NCBI GenBank assembly: GCA_026826555.1
Contig: JAKSZT010038599.1
Span: 5,563,059-5,627,058 of the forward strand
DNA from: Tolypeutes matacus
Lineage: Eukaryota; Chordata; Mammalia; Cingulata; Chlamyphoridae
Length of the DNA stretch: 64,000 nucleotides
Direction of reading: 5' to 3'
This document shows positions 35,566 to 48,310 of the stretch, one piece after another (the stretch's first letter is position 1; each line of letters opens with the position of its first letter). The position numbers and the translations under genes are program-made. Under the pieces are notes generated by a model that was not told the origin of the DNA, did no database searches, and saw nothing but the letters and a program-made list of their open reading frames with translations.

Positions 35566-38500
35566 TTAAGAATCCACTACCGAAGACCAGGTCTTGAAGA
35601 TATTTTCCTACATTTACTTCTAGAAGCTTTATGGTTCTTGCTTTTATATTTTGGTTTTGATCCATTTGGAGTTAATTTTTGTATAAGGTGTGAGATAGGG
35701 ATCCTTTTTCCTTCTTTAGGCTATGGACATTCAGTTCTCTCAGCACCATTTGTTGAATGGACTGGGTGGGTTTGACAGGCTACTCAAAAATTACTTGACC
35801 ATAGATGTGAGGGTCTCTTTCTGAACTATCAATTCAGTTCCATTCGTTTATGTGCCTGTCTTTATGCCAGTACCATGCTGTTCTTACCACTGTAGGTAGG
35901 TAATATGATTTAAAGTCTGGAAATGAGAGTGTCCAACTTTGCTTTCCTTTTTAAGATGTTTCTGGCTCGTCAGGATCCCTTACCCTTCCACATAAATTTG
36001 ATCATCACATTTTCCATTTATTTAAAAAATGCTGGTGGAATTTTTATTGGGATTGCATTGAATCTGTATATTAATTTGAGTAGAATTGGCAACTTAATGA
36101 TATTTAGTCTTCCAATCTGTAAACATGGAATGTTTTCTCAATTAATTATTTTTCTATTTCTTTTAACAATGAATTGTAGTTTTCTGAATATAAGTGCTTT
36201 ACATCGTTGGTTAAATTTATTCCTGAGTATTTGGGTTTTTCTGTCATATTTTATGTTCACCAATCTTTGGAAACTTTTAGTTACCTTTTATTGATATAAT
36301 CTTCATTTCTAGACACTCTTCCAGGCCTCTATCTCCTGTCTGTTCTTTTCAGGCTATAGCACACCCTTTAGTATTTCCTGCAAAGCCAGTCTCTTGGTTA
36401 AAAACTCTCTCAGTTTCTGTTTATCTGTGAATATCCTAAACTTGCTCTCATTTTTGAAAGACAATCTTGCTGGATATAAGGTTCTTGGCTGGAAGTTTTT
36501 CTCTAGAAGTATCTTATCTGTATCACACCACTATCTTCTTGCCTCCATCTTTTCTGATGATAAATAGGCACTTAATCTTATTGGGTATCCCTTATACTTG
36601 ATGCATTGCTTTTCTCTTGCTAGTCTCAGAATTCTGTTTGTCTTTGGCATTTTCCATTCTGAATAGTATGTGCCTCAGAGTTGGTCTATTTGGATTTATT
36701 CAAATGGAGTATGTTGTGCTTCTTGGTCATGGATATCAATGTCCTTCAATAGAGTTGGAAAATTTTCTACCACTATTTCTTCAAATATTCATTCTGCCCC
36801 TTTTCCCTTATCTTCTCCTTCTGGGACACCCAGGAAATGTATGTTTGCACATTTCTTCCTTTCATTTACTTCCCTGAGAACATGTTCAATTTTTTCCATT
36901 CTTTTCTTCATCTGTTCTTTTGTATGCTTGCTTTCAGAGTTCATTTCTTCAAGGCCACCAATCCTTTTTTCTGATTCCTCAAATCTGCTATTATATGATT
37001 CCAGTGTATTTTTAATGTCATTTATTGCACCTTTCATTCCCATAAGATCTGCTATTTTCTATGTATAGTTTCAAATTCTTCTTTGTGCTCATTCAATATC
37101 TTCTTAACATCCTTAATCTCTTTAGCCATCTCATTGAATTTATTAAGGAGATTTGTTTGAACATCTATAGTTGGCTGCCTCAACTCCTTTGTCATATGGA
37201 GACTTATCTTATTCCTTCAACTGGGCTATATCTTCCTGTTTCTTGGTGTGGATTGTAATTTTTTGTTGGTGTCTTGGCATTTAGCTTACTAGAGTATTTA
37301 TTCTGGGTGCAGTTTCTCTCTTTAGTTTCTTGCCTTTTCTCCCTTGCTGTTTGTGTAGTATGAGCCAAGGATGTAGGTGGTTCTGTAAGCTGTGGAGACT
37401 CAAGCTGCCCTTATTGCCCCAGGGACTGATGAAGCATCTCTCAACTTTCTCCTTTGCCAGGGGTAGGGACAGAGCCACATCCATGTATAATAATCCAAAT
37501 CTTGTTAGACTCTAGTTGCCAAGAGAGACTGATGCAGCTTCAAGCCCCTTTTCCCCCTGACTGGGGTAGGGATGGACCTGAAGGCGTGGGCAGCAATCTA
37601 TGTCGTGCCAGTCCACAATGACCATGATTGCCCAGATAGTCTTCGGACTATTCAGTTTGTGCCTGCTGAATGTACCTGCAGTTACCTGGAGAGGCTGGTG
37701 CAGGGCCAGCCATCTTCCTTACTGGTAGAGGTAGGGCTGAAGCCTAGGCTAGGGCTGCAGGCTAATCTGGGTGAAAGAAACCTTTCTCTATCGTCACTGT
37801 GATTTTCAGTCAGCCTGGCTTCCCCTCATGCTGGGGGCAGAGTCAAAATGACGGCTACAGGCCTGACTTGGACATGTTCAAATTTTAGCTGTTCTTGGGG
37901 TTATACTTCAACCAGCGGAATTTACTAATCAGTAGCTGAAATTGGTGGCCAACCAGCTCTTCCTCCCCTATTTTTGGGAAATGGAGCTTTCAATTCCAGG
38001 CACAGAATACCTCCTGAGGTGGCTTGCACTGCCAAGGTAGGATGATCATGAGCCTCTGGTGCATCCTGTATTTCCCAGAGAGGCTGGCACAAGTCCCCCA
38101 GCTTCCTCCCAGCTGGCGGTGGGGCTGGAGCTTATGCTAGAGCTGCAATCTGATCTGGATGGAAAGAAGCCCATCCCTGCCAGTTCTGTGATTTTTCAGT
38201 CTACCCTGCTTCCCCTTGTGCCAGGGGAAGAGTTAAAATGATGGCTACTGTCTCTTTCTGACTTAGAAACGTTCAAACTTTAGCTTTTCTTAGGATTATA
38301 CTTTAGCCCGCTAAATTTATTAATCAGTAGCTGAAGTTAGTGCCCAACAGTTTCTTCCTCCCCCATTTTTGGGAAATGGAGCTTCCAATTCCAGCCAAGA
38401 ATAGCTCCCAAGGTGGCTTGTGCTGCCAGTTGAGGATGGCCACTGGCCTCTGGTGCATGGAGTGCTCCACTTAGGAATCATCTCTGCAGATGGGCAGTCT

Positions 38501-38660
38501 CCTCCTTCCATTCTTTCAAGGATGTTGCATGATGCACTTCAGGTTTCCTGGAGCCCTCAAAGAGGTGCTTTAGATAGATCTGGGTGATTACTAACTGCCC
38601 TGTAGCTCAAGCTGACTCTAGGAGCTCCTTACTCTACTGCCATCTTGCTGGTTGTTCTAC
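35566..38660 (-). mobile_element. L1 D: intact 5' end, internal deletion
   Basis: Minus-strand L1. Right to left: start at about 38660 with GCCATCTTGC on plus (38639-38648); 5' UTR with two tandem units of about 395 bp (about 37,800-38,450); ORF1 (about 36430-37230); then at about 36290 a jump to the part of ORF2 after the reverse transcriptase (35566-36290). About 3 kb of ORF2 is absent. The 5' UTR is collinear with that of L1 E on plus. Confidence 0.75.
36430..37230 (-). pseudogene. L1 D ORF1 relic
   Basis: The clearest open piece is 36789-37043 (84 codons) with KGAINDIKNTLESYN in the coiled-coil and ANIHFLGVPEGE at the start of the RRM region. The expected Met at about 37215 is changed (ATA on minus), and further stops and shifts occur both before and after. 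The C-terminal region at 36430-36780 is readable only in pieces. Confidence 0.65.
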
Positions 38661-40009
38661 TCTTTCATCATTTTTGATTAATATACCACATGAATGCAAA
38701 GTTTTAATAATCGGCAGTGTTTATAAGAATGCTGTATTTTGTACATTATTTTTCTGTAACCTACAACTTCTTTCATTTAAAAAATTCTTTTAAAAAAGAC
38801 AAAAGCATATTGGATTTGGTAGACTACATTCTGTAATGGAAGGAACTATTTGAGAGAATTAATGAGTGTCTTCTCCATACAGAAATGTACTGTTTCTGTC
38901 ATTATTTCTGTTGTTTGATTTTTTTTTACCTTGGGATATCATGACCCAGGAAACATATCAACCAAACATAATTGAAATAAATCCAATAAGGGATGTTTTC
39001 TGTCACTTGTTTTGTTATGTTTTCACTCAATGCTATACTGTCTTTTTTGTTTTAGTGAGGTCTGGAACCCTCTAAATTGATTTATTAAACAAATAATGCA
39101 TCATGTCATACATTAATAATCCTGAGCCTTATATGCGTGTCAGTGTGTTTAAGGTGCTCCTAATTATAAGATGTATCTACCATCTAGAATCCCTCTTTGA
39201 AACAGGGGATGCCTATGTATTTATTCATTCAGTAAGTATTTTCAGAAGTCAAAAAAATGTTAACCTTAAACAGTGAGTGTTCTTTGCTAAAGATATTGAA
39301 TATTGTATAGTTCATTTATTTATTTATTTTTTTGCATAGGCATATAACCCTTTAATTAATTTAATATTCTCTTGTAAAATATGGAATAACTGTCTATTTT
39401 CCTTATTGGAGATATCAGAAGAGCATTGTACAATTTTTTATTATTACTCATTTTTATTTTGTTCATTGTAGTATTGTTTTTATTCAATTTTATCTGTTGC
39501 AAGAATGGAATTGTTTTGCATCTTGCAAGTTAAAGTCTGAAATAAAATTAGAGATAATGTCTTTATTTTTTCCCATCTCAAGGTATTCATTTTGCTATCA
39601 TTTAATAAGAAACAATTTACCTAAATCATTTGCTGTGCTAGCTACTGATTATATCGTAAAAAGAAAATAAGAAAGAGAAAGGAATGCAAGATTTCAGTTT
39701 TGTCAATTCAGTTGCTAAATTCAATTACCAAGGTAAATGAATACATGAAAAAAATTTATATAATAATGAAACATGCTGTCTTCTCAATATCACAATCAAC
39801 TATTAGAAAGCTAATTTATTTATTAAAATTCAGGAAAATATAGGTAAACCTGTATGTGATTGTTAGTAGTTGTTTTATATATATAAATATATATCCCTAA
39901 ATTAAAAGACTCCAGTAATTCACCTATTGGTATACATTGCTATTTCTTTTAAACAAATGGAAATATATATCTTTACATTTCTCTTCATGTCCATACTTTT
40001 TTTTTAAAA
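38661..40009. other. AT-rich sequence, nothing recognised
   Basis: No nameable repeat or gene; short AT runs at 39325-39335 and 39877-39893. Confidence 0.45.
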
Positions 40010-40275
40010 TGGTAAAGCACATTTTAACTTTTTAATTTTATTTTTAAAGAAGTTTTAAATTACAGAAAAGTTACATAAAAATATAGGGGAATCCCATATA
40101 TCCCACCCCTCCCTTTCTCACATTTTCCCCTATTAATAACATCTTTCATTAGTGTAGCACATTTGTTACAATTGATGAACAAATATTGAAGCATTGCTAC
40201 TAACCATGGTCTATAGTTTACATTATGGCTTACACTTTGTACCATTCAATTTCATAGCTTTTGACAAAATGAATA
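40010..40275 (-). mobile_element. L1 3' UTR end, minus strand
   Basis: Matches the left part of the L1 3' end at 60215-61255: AATTACAGAAAAGTTACAT, CCCCTCCCTTTCTCACATTT, CTTTCATTAGTGTAGCAC, TACTAACCATGGTCTATAG, GTTTACATTATGGCTTACAC. Only about 265 bp of it is here. Confidence 0.65.
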
Positions 40276-40576
40276 TTTTTAAAAAATTTGCTATGGAGAC
40301 AAAGCAAGAGGGAATAGTTAATTACAAAAATTCATGCATTTTTAAATGTCCACCCAAGTACCAGGAGCATTACTATAATAGGCATACCAGTGTCTTTCAC
40401 TTTATATATCTATTTAAAATAAATTCAATGTTTCCCTAAAAATAAATGTTAATTTTATTAGAAAATTATACCTCTTTAGAATGTGAGAACATAGATTTTG
40501 GAATACGTAAAGCAACTGCAAAATGTACATGTGTTAAATGCATGAGTAAGTTCTTGAAAGAGGAATCATGATTTGT
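40276..40576. other. Unassigned sequence
   Basis: Short AT-rich spacer. Confidence 0.4.
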
Positions 40577-40960
40577 ATTAGTTTCTTCTTGCTACTGTAA
40601 CAAATTACCACAAATTGCACTGAGCTAAAATCAATGTGTCTTCAGAGCTGGGTTTGTGTGTGTGTGTGTAGTCTCTCTGGGAAATCCATTTCTTGTTTTT
40701 TTCTGTTTCTAAAGATGGATTTCTTCTTTCACAGCCTCATTTCTCCATCTTCAAAACCAACAATGTCACTGTTAGACTTTCTCACACTGCCATCTATCTG
40801 GGTCTCCCTTCTGATTCCCCTTTTTCACTTTTAAGGACCCTTGTATTCCACTGGCCCCACCCAGATAATCCAAGATATTCTCTCCATTTTAAGATTCAGC
40901 TGATTAGCAACCTTTATTCTGTTTGTAAACTTAATTCCCCCTTTATCAGGTGACCTAACA
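40577..40960 (-). mobile_element. Old ERVL/MaLR-type LTR
   Basis: On plus GTATTAGTTTCTTCTTGCTA, CTGTAACAAATTACCACAAA, then CTCCATCTTCAAAACCAACA, GGCCCCACCCAGATAATCC, TTTAAGATTCAGCTGATTAG. This is the reverse complement style of MLT1/MLT2 LTRs, whose 3' end reads CTAATACA. It holds a GT run at 40655-40668. Borders are approximate. Confidence 0.55.
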
Positions 40961-41388
40961 TATTCACATATTTCAGGAATTGGGATGTAAACATCTTTGT
41001 TGAATCCTTTTTCTGCCTATCAACATATTTTTCTATATAATTACCTTTAAAAAGGACCATGTAAGGAAGAGCTTTGTATATCATGTGAGAATTCTAGATT
41101 TTATCTTAAATGGGAACAAATTAAATAATTTAAACAAGGGAAACATCAATATTTCAATTTATTTTTTTTAAATGTCACTTTCTATATAGTGTAGAGAATT
41201 ATTTGAAGGGGTTAAGATGTATTTGCTGGTGAACTGCATGAAAAATGTGAGAAAAAGAAAAACTAGCACAGATCCTAGATTAAAGTGTTCTAATTCAAAT
41301 CTTGGATCCCAATTACCTAGTCTATGGTCTTGGGAAATTCTCTCTAACTTAGTTCCCTCATAGATAATTGAGGATGATAGTGGTGCCT
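40961..41388. other. Unassigned sequence
   Basis: AT-rich, nothing recognised. Confidence 0.4.
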
Positions 41389-41817
41389 GTCTTGGTTTTC
41401 CAAGACTTTTTGGCAAATAACATACAATGTGTTGGTATAAAGAACAGGAATTTACTGTCTCATGGTTTTGGAAGCTAGAAATCCAAACTCATGGTCTCCA
41501 CAGGCCATGGTTTCTCCTGGAACCTGTATCATTCTTCTTCTGGCTTGGCACAATCTTTGGGGTTTCTTGACTTGCATTTCTGCCTCCAATATATGGCAAT
41601 TCATCTCCTTGATCATCTTTTGTGGTTTTCTCTGACTTCTAGCTTCTACTGACTGACTGTGTCCAAATTTCTTTGCTTAAAAGAACTCTAGTCATGCAGA
41701 CCAAGGCCCACTGATTTGACGTAAGACCTTCAAAGATCCTATTTACAAATGGGTTCATACCCACAGGAATGTGGATTAGAACTTGAGCATATCTTTATGG
41801 GAGACATGATACAATCA
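41389..41817 (-). mobile_element. Old MaLR-like LTR
   Basis: On plus TGTCTTGGTTTTCCAAGAC, ACAATGTGTTGGTATAAAG, GAATTTACTGTCTCATGG, GGAAGCTAGAAATCCAAAC, GGGTTCATACCCACAGGAAT, ending GATACAATCA. It shares ACAATGTGTTGG and the CCCACAGGAAT block with 57605-58013, so both are one family. No clear target duplication. Confidence 0.55.
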
Positions 41818-42781
41818 CCAATACTTAACTCAAGAGGTTTTCCCCCTAATAAAATTAATGTATTTAAAGAACTTAAAGTATTTGTACCTTAATTCCTAAT
41901 TAATGTTAGTTATAGTAACAATTATTTTGGAGATATAACTTACTAAATGAGCAAATGTGAATTTAGGGCAAATGTTAAATGACCTCCAGTTTTCTGAAAA
42001 TTGAGGCTATTCTTTTGTAAATGGCAAAGACTGGAATTGGACCATGTGTGGATAAACTATCCCAAGCCATTGATTAATGCAAGATTCTTGAGAGATATCC
42101 AATAGATGTTGAAAAGAAATTGCATGTAATGTTTATTGCTGAAAGGTAGGTTCGGATTTGAGATGAAGAATCAATATGTTTTGGCATTAAACCAGGGCTG
42201 TCTTTGTTCATATCAAAGACAGTATATATTATTTGTATCATAAAGAAAATAAAAATTGCCATGGAAATATGGCATGCAATCAATTATCCTATGATTCACC
42301 TTTTTGGATGTTAAACATGAAAGAGATATGGAGTTTAGAGTCAATAAAATAGAGTTGAAATGTTTGACAACTTGTGAGGAGATGGGAGCATCTAGGCAAG
42401 CAGTTTAGAGTGATAAGTGAAGGAAATGTGGAGCATGAAACTTTAGAATGTAGAGGGTTCCAAATGGAGACTGATAAGGAGAGGCCAAAAAAGTATGAAG
42501 AATGGCTGAGAGAATATTTAATGAAGGAGAGAATAGCAAACAATTCGGAAAACTTATGAGAGATCAAGTAAACAGAGAAGTGAAGATGCCCATTAAATTT
42601 AAAATTATGAATTTCAGTTGGACCTTTGCAAAAGTGGCTTAAGTGGAACTTTAAGTAGAGGTTGAGGGGTGGGAGATGAAGGAGTAGAATTTATAGGTAT
42701 AGGCAAGTCCACCTTGAGGCTTGGATGTCAGTGGGTGGGGTCTGGAAGAGGATATGCTGCCTAATGAAACTTTTTTTCAGT
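41818..42781. other. Unassigned sequence
   Basis: Includes 92-aa (minus) and 61-aa (plus) overlapping frames at 42289-42567 with no recognisable motif. No repeat that I can name. Confidence 0.4.
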
Positions 42782-43195
42782 TTAAAAAATAGATTTTATT
42801 TTACTGCAGTCTTGTGTTTAGAGAATAACATAAGGAATGAGAGTTTCCTTGTCCCCCACTTCCCCCAGTTTTCTCTATTATTGAAATCTTACATTAGTGT
42901 GATACATTTGTTACAATTGATAAGCCAAGTTTGATACAATAGTAATAATTAAATCCACTGTTCACAGTTAGGATTTGTTTCTTTGTTTCTCACGGTTCTG
43001 TGTGTTGTTGTGCAAAACATCATATATTTACCACTGCAGTATCATACAGAATATTTTCACTGCCCTGTCCTGTGATATGTTTTCATCTTTTGATTCTCAT
43101 CTTGAACCCCTGGCAACCACTGATCTTTTTGTGGTGTCTATTGTTTTAGCTTTTCCAGAATGTCATATAACTGAAATCATACAAGCTTATGTGAC
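42782..43195 (-). mobile_element. Old L1 (L1M-like) 3' UTR
   Basis: On plus ATCTTACATTAGTGTGATAC, ACCACTGCAGTATCATACAG, TTTTCACTGCCCTG, CCTGGCAACCACTGATCTTT, TTTTCCAGAATGTCATATAA. This is the reverse complement of the widespread old mammalian L1 3' UTR. Confidence 0.65.
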
Positions 43196-43490
43196 ATAAC
43201 ATGCCCCCAACCAAATGCCATATTTAAGTCCTAGCTGTAAATATGAACTTATTTAGAAATAGGGTCTTTGAATATATGGCTATTTAAGATGTTGCCAACC
43301 TGAGTTAGAGTGGTCCCTATTCCTACATGCCTGATGATCTTATGAGAAGGAGAGAGGACACACACAGAGAGACACAGAGAAAACAGCCATGTGAAGACAA
43401 AAGCAGAGTTTTGAATGCCAAGGATTGCCAGTCACCACCAGAAACCAAGAGAGAGGCATAGAACTGATTTTCCCCTCCAGGCTTCATTCT
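43196..43490 (+). mobile_element. MLT1-type MaLR LTR, partial
   Basis: ATGCCCCCAACCAAATGCC, TAAGTCCTAGCTG, TTTAGAAATAGGGTCTTTG, GAGTTAGAGTGGTCCCTAT, ATCTTATGAGAAGGAGAGA, AACAGCCATGTGAAGAC, AAGGATTGCCAGTCACCACC. This order is that of MLT1 LTRs on plus. The 3' end is missing where the MaLR internal part begins. Confidence 0.65.
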
Positions 43491-43998
43491 CAGGAGGTTG
43501 TGCCTGAGCCCTGGAGATTGTGGAGATCCTGGTTTGTCACCACAGTGTTCTCAGAGGGTGGAGCCAAGAACATGGCCACTGGAAAAGCCCTTGGAAATGG
43601 TAGGGCTGTCACTCCAGCAGCCTCAAGAACAAGAAACCATGGTTCTATAGATTACTCTGAGACTTTGAAATCCAGTGGAGTTTGCCCTGTAGATTTCTGG
43701 AACTGTCTGGGACCTTTGTCTCCCATTTTCCTTCCAATTTCTCTCTATCACAATGGGAACATTTATTCTATGACTGTCCCTCCTTTGTATGTTGGAAGCA
43801 GATAACTTGTTTTACAGTTTTACAGTTCCAGAGCCTGAGGGGAATTTTCCCTCAAGACAGACACACATGTACCCAATTTTGATGAGATTTTGTACTGAAC
43901 ACTTACTGAAATGATTTAAGGTTTTTGAAATATTGTGATAGAATAAATGTTTTTTGCATAAGGATAAAACCTATACTTTTGGGGTCCAGAGGGTGTAG
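43491..43998 (+). mobile_element. MaLR internal region, 3' part
   Basis: CCCATTTTCCTTCC, CAATGGGAACATTTATTC, CTGTCCCTCCTTTGTATGTT and GGAAGCAGATAACTTG have the style of MaLR internal 3' regions. A TTTTGGGGTCCAGAGGG stretch lies just before the LTR at 43999. The 126-aa plus frame at 43425-43805 crosses LTR and internal sequence and is not a gene. Confidence 0.5.
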
Positions 43999-44596
43999 TG
44001 TGGTAGTTTGAGTCTTTTGTAGGTCCCAGGCAATTATGTTCTTAAAGTAATCCATCCTGTGTATGTGAACTTATTGTAAGTGGGAACTTTTGATAAGATT
44101 CTGGTAAGGGCTGTTCCATTAGATTACTTTGGCAAGACATAACCCAGAGTGGGTCTATTCCTCTTACTGAGTCTTTTATGAATGGGATGAATATGCAGAG
44201 AAAAACCCCAGAGACAGAGAGAACCTGCCCTCCTCCACAAGAAGCTGGAAGAGAAGGTCCTGGGGGCCAGAATCTGAAATCCATGGAACTTGGGAGAGAG
44301 AAAGCTGTAGAGCTCAGAGAGAAACTCCCAGGGCCTGAGAGAGAAGGTTCCAGATGGCTGAAATCAGAGGCTGGAATCAGTGGAGAGCAGAGGTACAGAG
44401 AAAGGCCCTCAGAGCTGAAAGAGGTAGCCAGGGAAAACCAGGAGGCTGAATGTGATGAGAACTGGAGGAGCCTGGTGTTTTGATTTGGACATTTTCATGT
44501 CTACAGAACTCTAAGCTTGCAACTTAATGAAACCCCATTGTATAAGCTAACCAATTTCTGGTATATTGCCTCGGCAGCATTTAGCAAACTAAAACA
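43999..44596 (+). mobile_element. MaLR-type 3' LTR
   Basis: TGTGGTAGTTTGAGTC at the start, CAAACTAAAACA at the end, 598 bp. It is preceded by MaLR internal sequence, so this is a 3' LTR in plus orientation. It resembles the solo LTR at 26730-27285. The GAGA-rich, Glu-rich 101-aa frame (44178-44483) is a product of the purine-rich LTR middle. No target duplication is visible. Confidence 0.65.
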
Positions 44597-46283
44597 ATGT
44601 GTATTTGAATACACATTTGAGAATACACATGAGAACTGAGAATTCCTTCTTTGTCCATTTGTCATACACCTGCACACACTGTTACAAATACATTATTGGA
44701 AGACAAATAAGTATTAATATTATTGTAAATAATAGTGTCCAAACCATATTTTAATTCAATTTGTATCATCCATTCAGATTATATACTGATGCTGAGAGTC
44801 AAGATATAGTTGCTGAAAATATCCTCATAAACAGTTAACAGTTTAAGACTCAAGCTCAACCCTATCTCCATGTTTTTCAAAAATAAACTAGAAGTAGTGA
44901 GAATTCAAGTAAATTCAGTTATTTTCAGTTTGACACTGTATTAATCATAGGTATCATTCCTTCACTTTTCTTGCTAAATATTTTCAAAACTTATTTCCAA
45001 ATGTTTCAGGCAGTGAGAAATACTAGCTTTAAGAACTGAATGTAAGAATCAATGGGCCACATCTTTTAAACTACTTCACATTTATGATTCCTGACAGTCA
45101 TAGGGGAAAAAAGTGGCAGATTATATTACTATCAATAATACCAGTTTAGATGCTTATATAAGCCAAACAAACAAACAAAAAAACAGTCAATTGAATGTTT
45201 ATATGATCTTAAGAGGGAGTTTAAAAAGTTATGGAATGATCTTTGTGATGCACATTAATTTTCCAATCATTCTGACATTACCATAAGGGTTCTTGAAAAT
45301 AAAATGTACAGGATATATCTATGCATGAAGGAAATAATGCATTTATAAATTGAAGCAGTCCACTTATATTTTGTGTAAAAGGTATACAAGGCCAATTGGA
45401 GCAAGTAACAATTGACAAGAGAATGGATTTATGTAGTTATTCAGATAGTTGCAGGAACTGGTTTTTATCATGTTTGACCTGGTGTAAAGCAGTTCTTTCC
45501 TTTCAGAAATACTCTGATTTTAACTCTCATCAAGCCTTGTAAAACATCACACTTCACTCTATTATGTATTCTAGATAAAAAGGCTGTTAAGTTTCAGCAG
45601 CCATGGAAGGCCTATAATTTATATCCTAGATGATGAGACTTTAGATGGCTCTAAAACTGATTACATTTACATTTTTTTATTTCATCATTCCCCTTAGCAT
45701 TACAAAATGATGGCACATTGTTATATGTGAACAAAGCTGATCAATCTGACTTATGAAAAATTAAAATAGTAGTGGAAAGTGTTTAGGGTTTATGTTTTTT
45801 CTGTGTTACAGTAAATACTTGATAGTTTATACTCTTTGTTTTGAAACTTGCATTATTTATTTTGTCTTAAGTTCAGTGCAATGACCATGAGCTTTAGAGG
45901 TCAGCAACACTCTTGTTATAAAGCTATACTTGTTATCTAGTATTCAAAACTAGAGGGAATTGAAGACTGCAAAACTAATTTATCATTTTTGTGAGTATGA
46001 TAGCTCAAAATAATGGATCCTAATTAAGAGATGTTGATTCTGTAGCACTGAATGATATAACTATATACTGAACTGTTGTTTAAAATATGGCTAGTATACA
46101 TATTTCTTGTATCTCCTAGGAAACAGAATTCTACTTAAAAATTTTTATCGTTGACTGTTTCTTGAGATGAGTGGATACTATGATGATTCTCCAAAGTTAT
46201 AAAACCACAACAAGACAGCGGGAATAAGAATGCTAAGATGTGCTTTTAAATATAGTAGGGAAAAAAATGTGCATAGTACTAGA
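44597..46283. other. AT-rich sequence, nothing recognised
   Basis: About 1.7 kb with no nameable repeat, gene or structure apart from a CAAA run at 45166-45182. Confidence 0.45.
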
Positions 46284-47288
46284 CGGGGGGGAAGATGGCA
46301 AAGTAGGTGGCTCCAGGCATTAGTCACTTCACCACAACAACTATTTTACAAGCATGAACTGTCTGAGTCAACTATTTTGAAATTTCAGAAGGTAGTATAT
46401 CACTATGCAGCATCCAAAGAAGAGTAGGAGGAAAAGGCTGTTAAATCATGGCAAATACTGGCAAATTTCACTCTGTACAGTGGCTACCATTGCCCATCAG
46501 CCAGGCTGATGGCAGGCAGCAGTAAGATACTCAACCCCAGCCATGTAGTGAAGTTTGCTGCTGCCAGGGTGGGAGAGAAATAGCCCAAGATCTGGTGGGG
46601 GGAGGTGCAGTACAATCTCTGATAACTTATTTTAATTAGCCTCCTTAGATCACAGGGATGCCTGGCTCTGAGGGCATCTTGGGTAAAAAGGAGCAGAGGA
46701 TATTTAAAGAAAGTACAATTCCTCAAAACTACAGAAAACATTTAAAAGGCAGCTTTTATTGGGCAAGGGGTGAATCAGGAAAACACAGCTTCAAAGAGAC
46801 ATAGAAGATCCTGGTACCCCTGCCGGTCTCTCCTTTATCCCTTCCCCAGGGCAGTGTGGAGATGCTGGCCCTCCTTTCGTGGGTCCTTGGCCTTGTCCCA
46901 CAAGGTAAACTCCTTTCTGGCTCATGCTCCTTCTCACAATTTGCCCTCTAGGCAATAGCAGGTTTGGATAGGTAAGCCTGGGCAAAGCAGATTGGGTCAG
47001 GAGGCCTGGGAAAAAGTTTATTTTTTATAAGTCCTGACATATAGCACTCAGGAGAGGGAAAAGGTCTGTTTCCTGAAGAATAGGGGCATTTAAATCCCTG
47101 AAAAGAGAAGCACTCTTAAGGCCACTTATAAGTACAAGCCTAGGACAAGACACAGGCAAAGAAAAGGCAGGGAGGACCCTGCACTTTGCAGTCACCTTCC
47201 GCTGTCCTTCTTGATAGGAGCAGTGAACTCTGAAGGAGAGTGCCAGGTAATGCAAAGCCAATTTGAAAAGACTATGAAGGTGTTTTTT

Positions 47289-47318
47289 TTTGTTGTTGTT
47301 GTTGTTGTTGTTGTTTTT
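47289..47318. repeat. GTT microsatellite
   Basis: About nine GTT units after a T run, directly seen. Confidence 0.85.
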
Positions 47319-47589
47319 CATTAGTTTGATCGGTTTTGTGAACTCTTGGCATAAAGAAAATAGCTGTCATATCACTAGCTGAATACAAGCCCAAAAAAGG
47401 CTCAGGAACTAAATTTCAGAGTTATGATTTTAAAATATTAAAATGAACAGTGTGTAACAAAGATTACAAGATAAATGAAAAACTTGTAAATGACAGCCCA
47501 TCCAAAAAGAGAGGATAAAATTCCAGAATGCATCACCAAAGAAGACCAGATTGGGGCATACTGGGGAAAAGTTTTAAAACATATACTTC

Positions 47590-48310
47590 AATATGCTTAA
47601 GGAGATGACAGAAAATAAAGAGAAAGAACCAAAGGATATCAGGAAGTCAATGAATGAGCAATATGAGAACCTCAATAAAGAAATTAAAAAAACAAAAACA
47701 AAACAGAAGTACTGGAGTTGCATTCCATAAACAATGAAGTGAAAAATTCCAAAATTACAGGCTGGAGGAAGAAAGACTTGGTGTATACCAGTGAGTTGGA
47801 AGACAGGAAAATAGAAAATAGAAATTTCAGAGGGATGACTGGAAAGGAAAAAAAAAATTAGAAAAAATGAAAATAACCTAAGCGACCTGTGGCACATCAT
47901 CAAACAAACCTATATAAACATTATGGGAGTCCCAGAGGAAAAAGAAGAAATAAAAGTAACAAAATGAATATTCAAAGAAATAATGCCAGAGAACTCCCCA
48001 AACTTAATGAAAGACATGAATATGCACATCCAGGAGGCCAATCAAACAAACACCAGGAGGATAAAGCTGAAGAGGTTTATGCCCATATACCAGGTACCCA
48101 AACAGTCAAGTATGGGGAATGGAAAGAGGACTGACAGCTGCAGGAGAAGGGCAGCATGTTGTGTAAGAGAATCCAAATTAGATTGAGTGCCAATTACTCA
48201 TCAGAAGCCATGTAGGTAAGAAGGCAGTAGTTTGGAAACTTAAAGTGCTGAAAGAAGATAATTGCCAATCAAAAGTTTTATATCCAGCAAGATTTACTTT
48301 AAAAATGAGA
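47590..48310 (+). pseudogene. L1 C ORF1 relic
   Basis: RRM and C-terminal region readable in two frames. NIMGVPEEKEE-like and MPENSPNLMKDMNMHIQEA blocks stand at 47920-48030, with frames of 81 (47889-48134) and 67 codons (47983-48186). Stops and shifts throughout. The last part of ORF1 (49716-49850) lies beyond the inserted LTR element. Confidence 0.6.

Noticed and set aside
43425..43805. 126-aa plus-strand frame
   Set aside because: Crosses from an LTR into MaLR internal sequence, so it is not a conserved coding unit.
44178..44483. Glu/Arg-rich 101-aa frame
   Set aside because: Produced by the purine-rich middle of an LTR.
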